A stretch of 64,000 bases of DNA. It comes from Protonemura montana (Eukaryota > Arthropoda > Insecta > Plecoptera > Nemouridae). This document shows, piece by piece, positions 50,640-61,282 of this stretch (the stretch's first letter is position 1; every line of letters starts with the position of its first letter). Where the stretch lies: the NCBI GenBank assembly GCA_947568835.1, contig OX387607.1:15923701-15987700 (forward strand), given 5' to 3'. Under the pieces are notes generated by a model. That model saw only the letters and a program-made list of their open reading frames with translations. It was not told the origin of the DNA and did no database searches. Position numbers and translations under genes: made by a program.

Positions 50640-53555
50640 ACCAGAACGAAGGTCTTGGTAAGAAATAGGCAAATGCGACTGAAGCCACCAATAAAATAAT
50701 TATGATTAGTATGAGTTCAACAATAATAAAGAGAGTAATGAGAGAGATGGTCAAGACTTTTTAGGATGGGTTTGATATCAAAGTGCAAGATAATGTTTGA
50801 CATGTAATACTCGTTGACCGGTGCACGGTTTGGTTCGTTGAAACCGTGGCTTATTTTAGACTCGCAAGTACTCATAAACTTTACCACTGGCATAAATAAA
50901 AGAACATGATGAAAGTCAATAAGTGGCATTGATATATTATACACAATATTATCATCAATGTCTGCTTTTGAACCAGAAAAGTGAATGTTGTTGTAATGTT
51001 TTGGTACCGAGGTACCAGACCAATTGACAGCTTTGTGAGACATCTGGACTTGGGCGGAGAAAAGAGTGGTAATTCCAGAAGTTGAGCATGAACATCATTG
51101 TGACAATCTTTGCCTCCTGCATATAAGAGGATCGTCTCCTTATTTCCAAAGCATTCATCATTGTTTCTAGCTATAACTTTGTATGCTGTAAGTTGCTTCA
51201 TTCGACTCAAACGCAAAGCTTTCTAACTTCAAGCGCTGCTTTGCACGCATCGGAATTGATTCCAATCACCTCGCCGATCCGTCAATAAATTCGCTACACG
51301 ACCACGCAGTCCCAATTGTGTAGTTTGTTCACATCATCCCCAGCAACCCGACGTCTCAAGCAGCAATTTAAACTCCCACCCTACACTCGCACCCCTTTTT
51401 TCCACTGCCACCCGAAGGGCCACCCCGGGGTGGAAGGGGGGAGGGGGGGGGGGACAAGGCACGTTCCAAAAGTCGGCGACTTCTAAACTAGCAAAGTGGA
51501 CTTGCTCTAAGAACTCCCGTCTTATTCCACACTAACCTAGGGACGTACGCGTTCATTTTCCATGCTACGGGAACCGGGGGCGGGTATAAAGTTGGGATGA
51601 ATAAACTTCAATGTTAAGTAAATGCATTCAAAGTGGGCGATAAAGTGAGGCTCAAGAAATTGGGGATGAGATTTATTCGATTCAAATCTTTGGAAGTTTT
51701 TGGCTGCCAGAAGTAGCGAGGTGCACGTTGGGCTGTGAGTCGCGAGGCTTTGCGGTTAATTTTTGCTATTCTCATGCGAGTGAAGCGTTGCAAAGTGCAC
51801 TTATTCTGCACGAAGAGGTTAAATATGACAAATCTTGCAGTGAAATCTGTTAAAAATCACTTCCTAACAAAGAAAACAACGCGAAAATAAAAGCTTGAAT
51901 TCCAAATTGGCAATACTTTGTTTTCTAGCAACAATTATCCCGGCCTCGTGTCCCGTTTCCCCCCCTATTTAGTAAAAGGATCGTCGATCCCGAATCAAGC
52001 CGTGGAGTTCGGGACAGTCGGTGAATTGCTTCGTCTTTATTCAGGACAGCAACTCGTTCATCCCGTCTCGAGCCCACTTTTCAACCAATTTCACTTTCTT
52101 TCAATCTCGAGCGAAACGAGTTCGCCGCCCGCGCGGGAACCGTGGCCCAAACTTCCAGCGAAGAGATTTCGCCAAAGAAAAACTTTTTCATATTTTTTTT
52201 TATGTAGTAGTTCGGTTTTATGAAATTATCGCAAAGCCATTTTTTGATTTCGCGTTTTTTTTTGCCCCGAAATATTGCCTCGTTTGGACTTCTTGTCGTA
52301 GGAACCAAAAAAAAACCCTCGATTAACTTTCAATTGCCTTTCCTTTTAAAACCCTTGGAAACTAATGTCCATTAAACATTTCCCCTGTGATTGAAAATCT
52401 GTCACGCGTTCCTAATTTCACCACCAAACATTCGTGCATTAACGGCTTAAAAGCCTCTTTATAAAACCTATACATGCCAAGCATTATCCACACCTGTAAC
52501 CTTCTAGAACCTACAACGTCGCTTCACCTTTACACATGGTAGCCAGTCATTAATAAAATGAAAACATCCCTCAGCTCGGTGGCTGGTACCACCATCGAGT
52601 GGGAGGGTGCACGGGGTGGGGGTAACTCTTCGGTGGGAAGCGTTTACCGAGGTGTGTTTTCACAGAGAATGCATTCAGGAAGTGACGGTGCTTGTGTTTC
52701 GACGCATGGTCACTGGCGTGGAACTTATGCTACCTCGTGGTCCACCCTATGCTGTGACAGGTGACATAGGGCAAGACATAGGGCAAGACATAGGACCGAT
52801 GTCGCCAAAATCAAGCTGAACTCTAGGTTTCAATTTGGTTTCAGGTCAAATTAAGTTTTACTGATTTTATTACCTTTTGAACTGTTGAAAAAAAATTACA
52901 CAAATACTAAAAAAAAATACATGGAAATTGAAATTTAAACGTGGTATTTATTCAAGTAGGCGGTGTCCTGTCACATCAAACAAAATGTATTTTGTAGCTG
53001 TCAGTATTTGCTTCTTCTGCTTTAACACCAATCAAAGTTCAGCCAGTCTTCAAGTTTATAAAGACACAGCCGCAATGTATTTCTAAATCTCAAAACACTC
53101 CCATATTGATTTGAGATCTGCGCTCGAAACTTGTATTGTATTTTTGTTTCACGTTTGTTTCCTAAATTTACTTTCCAAAATGTCGTTGATTTCGAGAATT
53201 TCAAATCTGGAAGCTAAACCGAATTTTAACCAAGTTATAGCCTGATGTTGGCTCGTGTGGACACTTTCTAACCAGGGCTTTAACCATCCGTTAACACGCT
53301 ATCCAGGAGGCACTGCTTCTGATGAAAACCCATGGCAAAACGCTGTAAATACTTACATTGTATAGCAAACATAATATTAAGACGATAAAAATTTATCTAA
53401 ATTCTGTGAAAACATAAAACACTTGGGTTCTTATCTTCAAGTTTGTTATGTTTTCACCGGAACAGATCGTCGCTACCGGGTGCTGCCTTCTAGGTGGGGT
53501 GTGGTTCATGAAAACTGATTGTCAACCAGTGATACGAACCTTTTAAGGACTTATA
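50640..53555. other. Intergenic stretch with minor repeats
   Basis: At 50717-51216 all three minus frames are open over much of the segment, with no recognisable domain. A G-rich tract lies at 51437-51453, and a 12-bp unit ACATAGGGCAAG is repeated about three times at 52765-52794. Nothing gene-like is supported. Confidence 0.45.
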
Positions 53556-53931
53556 GGTAGAGAAACAACGTCAATGTTACAGTCTCTGCGTGAAAGATGG
53601 CCGCCAAATGACTACCTTACCGACAAAAATGCAGAGTACCGGAACATCACGTTAAGTGGAGCCACTGTCGTATGAAATTTAATTTCGATATTTCTCGTAG
53701 GTTAACTCGCTTTTGAGACTTTTTATGCTCAAAAAATCTCCATCAATGTTTACCTCAACAATTGATATACATGTAAGGAAATTAAAAAGCGATTAACCTA
53801 CGAGAAATATCGAAATTAAAATTCATACGACAGTGGCTCCACTTAACGTGATGTTCCGGTACTCTGTATTTTTGTCGGTAAGGTAGTCATTTTTCACGCA
53901 GAGACTGTAACATTGACGTTGTTTCTCTACC
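53556..53931. mobile_element. Foldback MITE, long terminal inverted repeats, TA target
   Basis: A 376-bp element with terminal inverted repeats of about 155 bp starting GGTAGAGAAACAACGTC, nearly identical except that the left arm carries an extra GATGGCCGCC-like block. The loop is about 65 bp. TA dinucleotides flank it at 53554-53555 and 53932-53933, which fits a non-autonomous Tc1/mariner-type element, though TA duplication alone is weak. No coding capacity. Confidence 0.85.
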
Positions 53932-55290
53932 TAGAACCTGCACTCAACGCTTAAACCTAACATTCCAGGCAAGCGATGGAGTTCCGTTGCGAATTCCATT
54001 TCAACCAATATCGGAGGTCTATTTTTTTACCAATATTTTGGCCTTTGAATGAAACAACGATTGTCTTTTTTCTATCATCGAGCTGTTGAGGCTCAGATCA
54101 TACACTTTCCGTGTCAATCACGCGTAATTGTTTTGTCTTAATTGCGTATCAATTAATCAACAACGTTGTCAAATTCAATCGAACTAACCAACGTCATATC
54201 AGCTACGCGATTTTTTTTTTTTAATTTTAATTTCCTAAGTATTCCGGTCCTTGTGCACCCTCCTTGTTGTAAGTTGAGTCTCTCTCCGCTAGGGTTGCTG
54301 ATTCTCCCCTGCGCACCCCATGGTGTACCCCCCTCCCCCCGCCCCCTCTGTCAGCAATCACATCAGATTATTCCTCATCAAGCTAATCACGTTCTTTTGT
54401 AGTTGAAATAATCGCCGCTAGAATTTATTCAACGCCAGATTGATACGTGAATCGGTACAATCGGTATGGCCGTGTAGTAAAAAAAAAAAGTGTCGATTAT
54501 TCTGAATTTGATTGGAGCAAGGCTCGGGTAGCGAATCTTTGTCACGTGACTAATTGGTTCCACTTGTCGCCGCCAGAGGGCTCCCGCGTGCGCGCTCCAT
54601 CTCGATCGTTCCTAATTTAAAATTTAAAACGAGCGACATTTTCTCTTTTTAGCTCGAGTTAATGGTACGGTAAACTGGCTTCGATTAACTACATATATAT
54701 AGCTGACGTAAATACATTGGGATTTCGCGGATTTTTTTTTTTTGAATAGAAATTAATGCGTTGGTGAAAAATCGAGGTGGCGCCGTAACAAAAGGTTAGT
54801 AACGGTCACGGCGGGGTGGTGGGGGGTTCTTCGAATTCTTCACGGGGACCGTTACCCAAAGAGTCGACGCTGTGCGGCTGTTTTTCGAGTGTAGCGTTGA
54901 TTGAGTTACGCTGATTAATTGATTCGAAGCGACGAAAATAGGTCCTCGAGCCGAATTACAAATTACAAATTACAACGGGTGGTTTTCACATTATTACTTC
55001 CTTGACGTGCATCTCGCGCCCCCAGTGTTAAACGCCTCGGTGACAGCTGAGTTACCAGATGGAAAGTCAGCGTATTGCTATTCTTTCAAAACTAACTCAC
55101 TATTCGTTTTCAGTGTTTTTATTTCTTAATTTTAAAGTGGCAAATGTTGGCCAAATGCCTCGCTTGTAATATTAGCAGTTTGTCTATAAAGACTTTAATA
55201 TTAAGTCCCAGTTGAACAAATTTTAACCCGTTTTTTTTTTGCTGGGAAGCGACCATCGATGTTTGCATGCGAGTCTGAATAATTTCTCGA
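53932..55290. other. Intergenic non-coding stretch
   Basis: Nothing recognised beyond poly-T tracts and a GC-richer patch near 54570-54600. Confidence 0.45.
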
Positions 55291-55910
55291 GTATTTTTTA
55301 TTTGTGGTGTTTAACGACGCACTGTTTTGACATCTGGCCATGTGGCACTGGTCTAATGGCGTCGGTGAATGAGTGGATGATGATGAGGATGATGATGAAC
55401 CTAGCCTAGTCTAGAAGGGAGGAGGTGAAACCTGGTGCCGGCACGTAGCCTACTCCTGTCGGAGACCAAGGGGACCACCGGCTTAATGTCCCTTCCGAAG
55501 GACGGTACAACGCGAACAACAGGATTCCTCCACAAATCTATGCTGTAGAGAGGTTGATAAGCAAGGCGAGTGAAGTTGCTGTACTAACTTTCATCTCTCC
55601 AACCTCTCTCCCGAACAGAACTGGTCATGTGTATGATGGTCACCCATCCAATACCTGACCCAGCGCAGTGTTGCTTAACTTTCATCCCTCCAACCTCTCT
55701 CCCGAACAGAACTGGTCATGTGTATGATGGTCACCCATCCAATACCTGACCCAGCACAGTGTTGCTTAACTTTCATCCCTCCAACCTCTCTCCCGAACAG
55801 AACTGGTCATGTGTATGATGGTCACCCATCCAATACCCAACCCAGCGCAGTGTTGCTTAACTTCAGTGATCTCACAAGAATCGGTGTTTCCAACACGACA
55901 AACCGTTCGG
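55291..55910 (-). mobile_element. Full-length 5S-derived SINE copy B
   Basis: A 620-bp element on the minus strand, flanked by the 8-bp duplication TTTCTCGA (plus strand, 55283-55290 and 55911-55918). Its 5' end aligns with 5S rRNA from about nt 1: AACGG, GTGTTGGAAACACC, then GATCACTGAAGTTAAGCAAC, ending at GGATGGGTGACC (5S nt 92). About 49 bp of unrelated sequence follows, after which the 5S nt 51-92 part recurs, giving 91-bp units (boundaries on plus at 55584, 55675, 55766 and 55857). The body (55291-55583) ends in TTAAACACCACAAATAAAAA, a LINE-like 3' end with an A-rich tail. This is the structure of a 5S-headed (SINE3-type) retroposon with internally amplified head. Confidence 0.88.
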
Positions 55911-56938
55911 TTTCTCGATTTTTTTCCACTCATCGCGGTTACGCTTGTTTTTACCAAAAAACACGCACAAAATCACGCAAGCAGTTTTGTTTGAAACGCG
56001 AGCACGCGGTGTTTAACGTCAACCATCACCCAAAAGAACAGAGTTTACGAAATTCCCTGCAAGCGACGGCTTGTGCTTCAGCCCCGCAAACCGAATGTTT
56101 ACTCCTATGGACTGCGTGTTAAGTTAAGGGTCTCAATCGACGCTGGAGTGTTTTGCTTAAAGCTTGAATTAAAAATAACCAAATACTTCCCCAGAGCAGT
56201 TCATATGTCGTCGTTGAACAGTTTTTTTTTCCCCCCAACCTATACTTTGTTACAAGTGCTGGTGTTTTGTTTTTCCTTGGTAATGGTAAGCAGACTTCTT
56301 TGTTAAACTTGTGATGTATTTGGTGTGGACGCGTTAGGGTAACACGTTGCGTTGAAACAAGATTCTTCCCGTTAATGCAAGGAGATGATGTTCGCTCTGT
56401 CTTATGTAATGCTAGAGGGAATATACTTTCTTATAGCGTAGTTTAGAAATAAAAAATACTTGCAAAAGTAGAAGCAAATCGATACGTTTATTTGGACTCA
56501 TATCATATTTTTTTGATGAGCGTAGCGACAAAAGCAAAAACTCAATTTGACTACCAGGAAATAAATAGTTTTTTTTTATATGTGTTTGCTTTTCTCCGGG
56601 AAACGGTTTGAAATCAGCTGGACACCTCATGGATATCGCCAAAATTGTGTGTGCTACATTTATTTATAGTAAATTGTCTTGATTATTTTATTTAAATCAA
56701 GATTTACATACATTTTTAGTGCGATTTTCATCAAAAAACACAGACTCATTGAACGTTGTCGAAATTCAAAATTTAAAACGTTGAAATTCGGAGATACAGT
56801 TACGATAGGAATATGTTGACAGTGCGATTTTGACAGAACATTCGGTGAAGAAAAAGGACCGAAAGTAAAGAAATAAAATAAATGGCAAAATAAAATACGG
56901 TCATCTTCAAGCGCATCTAGTTGCCCAGTTATTATTGT
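55911..56938. other. Intergenic non-coding stretch
   Basis: Nothing recognised; short frames only. Confidence 0.45.
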
Positions 56939-57032
56939 TATTGTTGGTAGTATTATTATTATTACTATTATTATCATTATTACTATTATTATTATTATTA
57001 TTATTACTATTATTATTATTATTATTATTATT
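56939..57032. repeat. TTA trinucleotide microsatellite
   Basis: Mostly TTA (ATT) units with single substitutions (ACT, ATC) over about 90 bp. Confidence 0.95.
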
Positions 57033-57515
57033 CTGACGGGTAACCCATGTTCTTACTGTCAAGTAATTGGATGGCACAAGTACACTGGATTGAAGACACC
57101 GCGATCCTCCGCATCGCAGACCACCAGAGTTAAAAGTGCGTGGTTTCTATGTGAATAGCTTCTTTGTTCGATCTTCTTCTTCTTGGCACCCGTTCCTCGG
57201 GATCTGGCACATTTTGACACAAACTTACAAACAGTTTCGACTTTACGACAAGGTGGCGATAAAAAAAAATACATCTCATTCGATTTGATTTCATGCATCC
57301 TATTTCCTCTCCCCATAAACACATGATTATTCCAAGATTTATGATCTGGGGAATTGAAATTAAGTAATATAATTTTAATGATTCTGACTAAATCATTGAC
57401 TTCGAAAACGTGCAAAAGCTAATTCTCAAAGTAACGTGATTAATAAAAAAAATATTTTACATATTTTACTTAATCATATTTCTATCGAAACTCTGATAAG
57501 GAACAATAGATTTAA
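57033..57515. other. Intergenic non-coding stretch
   Basis: Open minus frames at 57059-57415 overlap each other and have no recognisable domain. Confidence 0.4.
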
Positions 57516-57679
57516 GAAAAAAAATTTGAAATGGGTTTGTAATGCTAAGTAAAGGACAAGTAAAGGGAAATTTAGTTGTTCCTTACTTAGCATTACAAAC
57601 CCATTTCAAATAGTTTTTGTTAAAACTAGTGCTAAGTTTACATCAAGTAGACATGAGTCTAAAGACCATCATAAGGGAC
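57516..57679 (+). mobile_element. Foldback family copy, inverted partial dimer
   Basis: The left arm GAAATGGGTTTGTAATGCTAA is the reverse complement of the stretch at about 57584-57609. The right part continues to the family 3' end AGACATGAGTCTAAAGACC. Possible target duplication ATAGATTTAA / ATAGATCTAA (57506-57515 and 57680-57689, one mismatch). Confidence 0.8.
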
Positions 57680-58578
57680 ATAGATCTAAAAAAAAAAAAC
57701 ACTTGTAACTCATTTAATTAAAATTACCAGTGATTACTAATCGATTATAAAGTCTAAGACAAGGTAAAATTATCTCTCTGATATATTACATCAATTAATT
57801 ATATCAATATACACATATTTTATATAAAATATGTAATTCCCCGTGTATTTCCCATCCCATCCCAAGCCAACACTTACTGGTATAAGAAGTTACCTCAGCA
57901 CCAGCTGTTTATACAAAACACCCATCCTTGTGTATGTAGATGTCTTTAACTCAGATGCTCTGGTCTTATGTACTTAAAACAGTTCCACGCGTTTAACTGC
58001 GACGAAAAGCAGCTTTATTTTCCACACTTGAAGCAGCCCACCATTTTCAATAAAACGAGACGAATTAAACGGAAAGAACAGTGCTTCGTTGATCTAGTGT
58101 TGTACGAGTTGTAAACATTGTCCAGGATTCGACGGTTTCCCTGCTCGAGCGTTTGTAAAACCAGTAAAAAAGATAATGATAATAATAATAATATGGTTGC
58201 CATCGTATAACAAATATATCTTCCTTATGTTGGGTTCGACTCTCACCGACCAATTGCTAGTTTTTTAAAACCTTTTTACAGTTTATGCTCCGAAATTGGG
58301 GTGGGCCTTGACCCCGGTTTATTGCAATTGTTAAGTCTAATTAAATTATGTCAGTTTAATCTGAAGAGGAAGTCAAAGCGGACGAGGTGATTATGTTTTG
58401 GTTAAACGACTCATATTCAAACTGAGTTGTATTAAATCATAAAAGTGAAGTTTAGAAAAATTTTTAGTTGACAGCTCAAGGGAATCGGTATTTCCTCATT
58501 GCTTTTAAAGTGGGTGATTAAAAATTAGTTAAAAAATCGTTAAAACTCATATTAAATACGTGAAGTTTATGGTTTTTG
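57680..58578. other. Flank upstream of the odorant-binding protein gene
   Basis: An (AAT)-rich run lies at about 58173-58192 and a GGGTTCGACTCTC word resembling a tRNA T-arm near 58233; the two may be a degraded SINE. Nothing else is recognised. Confidence 0.4.
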
Positions 58579-58584
58579 TATAAC
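58579..58584 (+). promoter_or_regulatory. Possible TATA box of the odorant-binding protein gene
   Basis: TATAAC about 75 bp before the start codon would place transcription start near 58610. This is weak, because AT-rich DNA gives many such words. Confidence 0.3.
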
Positions 58585-58655
58585 ATGGGCAAATATTTGC
58601 AACATTTTTGACAGATTTGTTGAAACCTTCGAAGAGGAAGAACTCTCGACGCCAA

Positions 58656-60249
58656 ATGTTGCTCGTGTTCGCCCTGGTTTTGTGTGGAGCGGCGATTGTT
58701 GCGGTAAGAACACAGGGTTTTGATTTCTTCTTGACTTCTGTGATTATATAAAGGTATTACAAACTCACCTGCAGAATGTCAATCTTCCTTCAGCAGGCGG
58801 GGGAATCGTTGAGTATGCAAGACATGGTCATGTACTCGAAGAATCTCGAGGACTGCAAAGCTGCTGAGATGCCGACTCCAAGTAAGTCTTTCAGTTTAAA
58901 TGTCATACACTTTTATTATTATTTGTGGTGTTTAACGACGCACTGTTTTGACAACTGGCCATGCGGCACTGATCTAATGGCGTCGGTGAATGAGTGGATG
59001 ATGATGAGAATGATGATAAACCTAACCTAGCCTGGAAGGGAGGAGGGGAAACCCGGTGCCGGCACATAGCCTACTTCTGTCGAAGAGCACCAAGGGGACC
59101 ATTGGCTTAACGTACCTTCCGAAGGAAGGTACAACTCGAACAACAGGATTCCTCCACAAATCCATGCTGTCGAGAGGTTGATAAGCAAGGCGAGTGAAGT
59201 TGCTGTACTAACTTTGATCCCTTCAACCTCTCTCTCGAACAGAACTCATACACTTTTCAAGTGAAAATCTCTTGGATGTAGAAAAGGACATCTTTGTATT
59301 CTTTCAGATGACCTGGAAATTTTACTCAACTTCTCGGCCTCGATTCAAAACGCAACTCCTCAAGGAAAAGTAAGTTTCCCAATCGAATTTCCGATGAGCA
59401 AAACAAATCGAAGCGAAAGCAAAACAAAGAAAAAGCTACTTTCACTACCATGACACTTAAAGTGCGTTTGCAAAGCCCTTATATGTGAAAATAATGAGTT
59501 TCCTTAGCAAATTGGAAAGTTCCAGCGATTTTTCAGGCAATTTTCTGAGCTTACGGCTGTGAAATAACGGAAAAGCAAGTAAAAATCTTGTTCTGTAGAT
59601 TTACTGTACCTTTACTTAGCATTCAAAACCCATTTCAAATAGTTTTTGTTAAGTCAAGTAGACATGAGTCTAAAAATCATCATAATGAGTTGACTGAGTT
59701 TTCTTTCCAGTGCTTCATGGGTTGCATGATGGAAAGGGCAGGCTTTCTCTTGGACGGAACAATCCCAAGGTCAGCGATGGAAGAACTAATTGTCAAGAAG
59801 ATGAAACCGAAAGATCAACCGACGGCTCTTCATTACCTCGCAGAGTGCGAGAAGGATATGGGTCAGAAAGCACTTGAAGTTGCTTATGTGTGAAATGTGT
59901 TATTATTGTTATTATTGTCAATATTTCTCACTTCATTTCTTGCAGTCGGGATATCCAAGGACAAGTGCGTGGCAGGCGTGGTGGTCGTCGAATGCATACG
60001 AAAGTTTGAAGCAGCGGTAATTGAAAATCAGGTCCCGAACCCGGATCCCCGAAGCGGGGGACATTTCGATGCAGCCAATCGATTAATTAAATATAATAAT
60101 AATTCAGTCATGCTATTGCTCAACTAGCTCGAGGCTGTTTGAAAACTCCGCTTTGTGGATCTGGGACTAATAGATTTCATGTCGTGGGTCTAAAGTCGAG
60201 AGAATATCTGAAAAGGTCCACTTTTTCTTTTACACAGATGAGGACTTAG
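58656..60249 (+). CDS. Odorant-binding protein (PBP/GOBP family), six exons
   Basis: Small secreted carrier of hydrophobic ligands, in insects typically in the sensillum lymph of antennae. Exons: 58656-58703, 58794-58881, 59308-59369, 59711-59861, 59946-60016 and 60238-60249, giving 143 residues, a normal family length. Exon 1 is a clean signal peptide (MLLVFALVLCGAAIVA). Six cysteines follow the classic pattern: C1 in LEDCKAAE, C2-X3-C3 in CFMGC, C4 in AECEKD, and C5-X8-C6 in DKCVAGVVVVEC; the C4-C5 gap is 11 under this splicing. Donors are GTAAGA, GTAAGT, GTAAGT, a weaker GTCAGA and GTAATT; all acceptors end in AG. The last exon adds only MRT before the stop. Reading through the last donor instead gives about 37 extra residues. 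Introns 2 and 3 contain SINE-like insertions. Confidence 0.88.
58915..59245 (-). mobile_element. 5'-truncated 5S-derived SINE copy C in an odorant-binding protein intron
   Basis: Only the body of the family plus a little of the adjoining unit-derived sequence. It is flanked exactly by the 12-bp direct repeat TCATACACTTTT (58903-58914 and 59246-59257). On the minus strand it ends TTAAACACCACAAATAATAAT, directly at the duplication. Truncation from the 5' end together with a variable-length target duplication is what target-primed reverse transcription produces. It sits in intron 2, antisense to the gene. Confidence 0.92.
59605..59694 (+). mobile_element. Truncated foldback-family copy in odorant-binding protein intron 3
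   Basis: Starts within TTTACTTAGCATTCAAAACC and runs to the family 3' end GACATGAGTCTAAAAATCATC, with an internal deletion around TTTTTGTTAAGTCAAG. The acceptor of exon 4 lies only about 16 bp further on. Confidence 0.8.
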
Positions 60250-60337
60250 AGCGACTGCGCACGCGACGCCGCTGCAATCACGGCACGTGAACATTAAGCG
60301 GGCTTAAAAACAATTGTCGGACTGGAACAATTGAAAC

Positions 60338-60343
60338 AATAAA
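60338..60343 (+). promoter_or_regulatory. Poly(A) signal of the odorant-binding protein gene
   Basis: AATAAA about 90 bp after the inferred stop, fitting a terminal exon that starts at 60238. Confidence 0.7.
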
Positions 60344-60383
60344 GAATACCATCTCATTTGCTTGAAAACTTTTTTTTATTTCT

Positions 60384-61282
60384 TGTCACCCATCCAATAC
60401 CTGACTCAGCGCAGAGTTGCTTAACTTTCATCTCTCCAACCTCTCTCCCAAACAGAACTGGTCATGTGTATGATGGTCACCCATCCAATACCTGACTCAG
60501 CGCAGTGTTGCATAACTTTCATCCCTCCAACCTCTCTCCCGAACAGAACTGATCATGTGTATGATGGTCACCCACCCAATACCTGACCCAGCGCAGAGTT
60601 GCTTAACTTTCATCCCTCCAACCTCTCTCCCGAACAGAACTGGTCATGTGTATGATGGTCACCCATTCAATACCTGACTCAGTGCAGTGTTACTTAACTT
60701 TCATCCCTCCAACCTCTCTCCCGAACAGAACTGATCATGTGTATGATGGTCACCCACCCAATACCTGACTCAGCGCAGTGTTACTTAACTTTCATCCCTC
60801 CAACCTCTCTCCCGAACAGAACTGGTCATGTGTATGGTGGTCACCCATCCAATACCTGACTCAGCGCAGTGTTGCTTAACTTTCATCCCTCCAACCTCTC
60901 TCCCGAACAGAACTGGCCATGTGTATGATGGTCACCTGACCCAGCGCAGTGTTGCTTAACTTTCATCCCTCCAACCTCTCTCCCGAACAGAACTGGTCAT
61001 GTGTATGATGGTCACCCATCCAATACCTGACCCAGCGCAGTGTTGCTTAACTTTCATCCCTCCAACCTCTCTTCCGAACAGAACTGGTCATGTGTATGAT
61101 GGTCACCCATCCAATACCTGACCCAGCGCAGTGTTGCTTAAATTTCATCCCTCCAACCTCTTTCCCGAACAGAACTGGTCATGTGTATAATGGTCACCCA
61201 TCCAATACCTGACCCAGCGCAGTGTTGCTTAACTTTGGTGAAATTACTAGAGCCAGTGTTTCCAACACTTGCGATGTCACGA
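60384..61282 (-). repeat. Head-only array of the 5S-derived SINE, about ten 91-bp units
   Basis: Unit boundaries on the plus strand are at 60421, 60512, 60603, 60694, 60785, 60876, 60956, 61047, 61138 and 61229: all 91 bp apart except one 80-bp unit with an 11-bp deletion. On the minus strand the array begins with a near-complete 5S-like head (GTGTTGGAAACACTGG ... AAAGTTAAGCAACAC). Each unit carries the 5S box A, intermediate element and most of box C. The SINE body is absent; at the low-coordinate end the array stops inside a unit, beside a T-rich stretch. Units 60512 and 60694 share private changes (ACTGATCATG, CACCCACCCAA), showing duplication of pairs of units. It starts about 40 bp after the odorant-binding protein poly(A) signal. 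Confidence 0.92.

Noticed and set aside
50717-51216. Overlapping minus frames of 108 and 111 codons
   Set aside because: All three frames are open together and none shows a known motif; chance or decayed sequence cannot be excluded.
58170-58260. tRNA-like GGGTTCGACTCTC word near an AAT-rich run
   Set aside because: No cloverleaf or target duplication; too degraded to call a tRNA or SINE.
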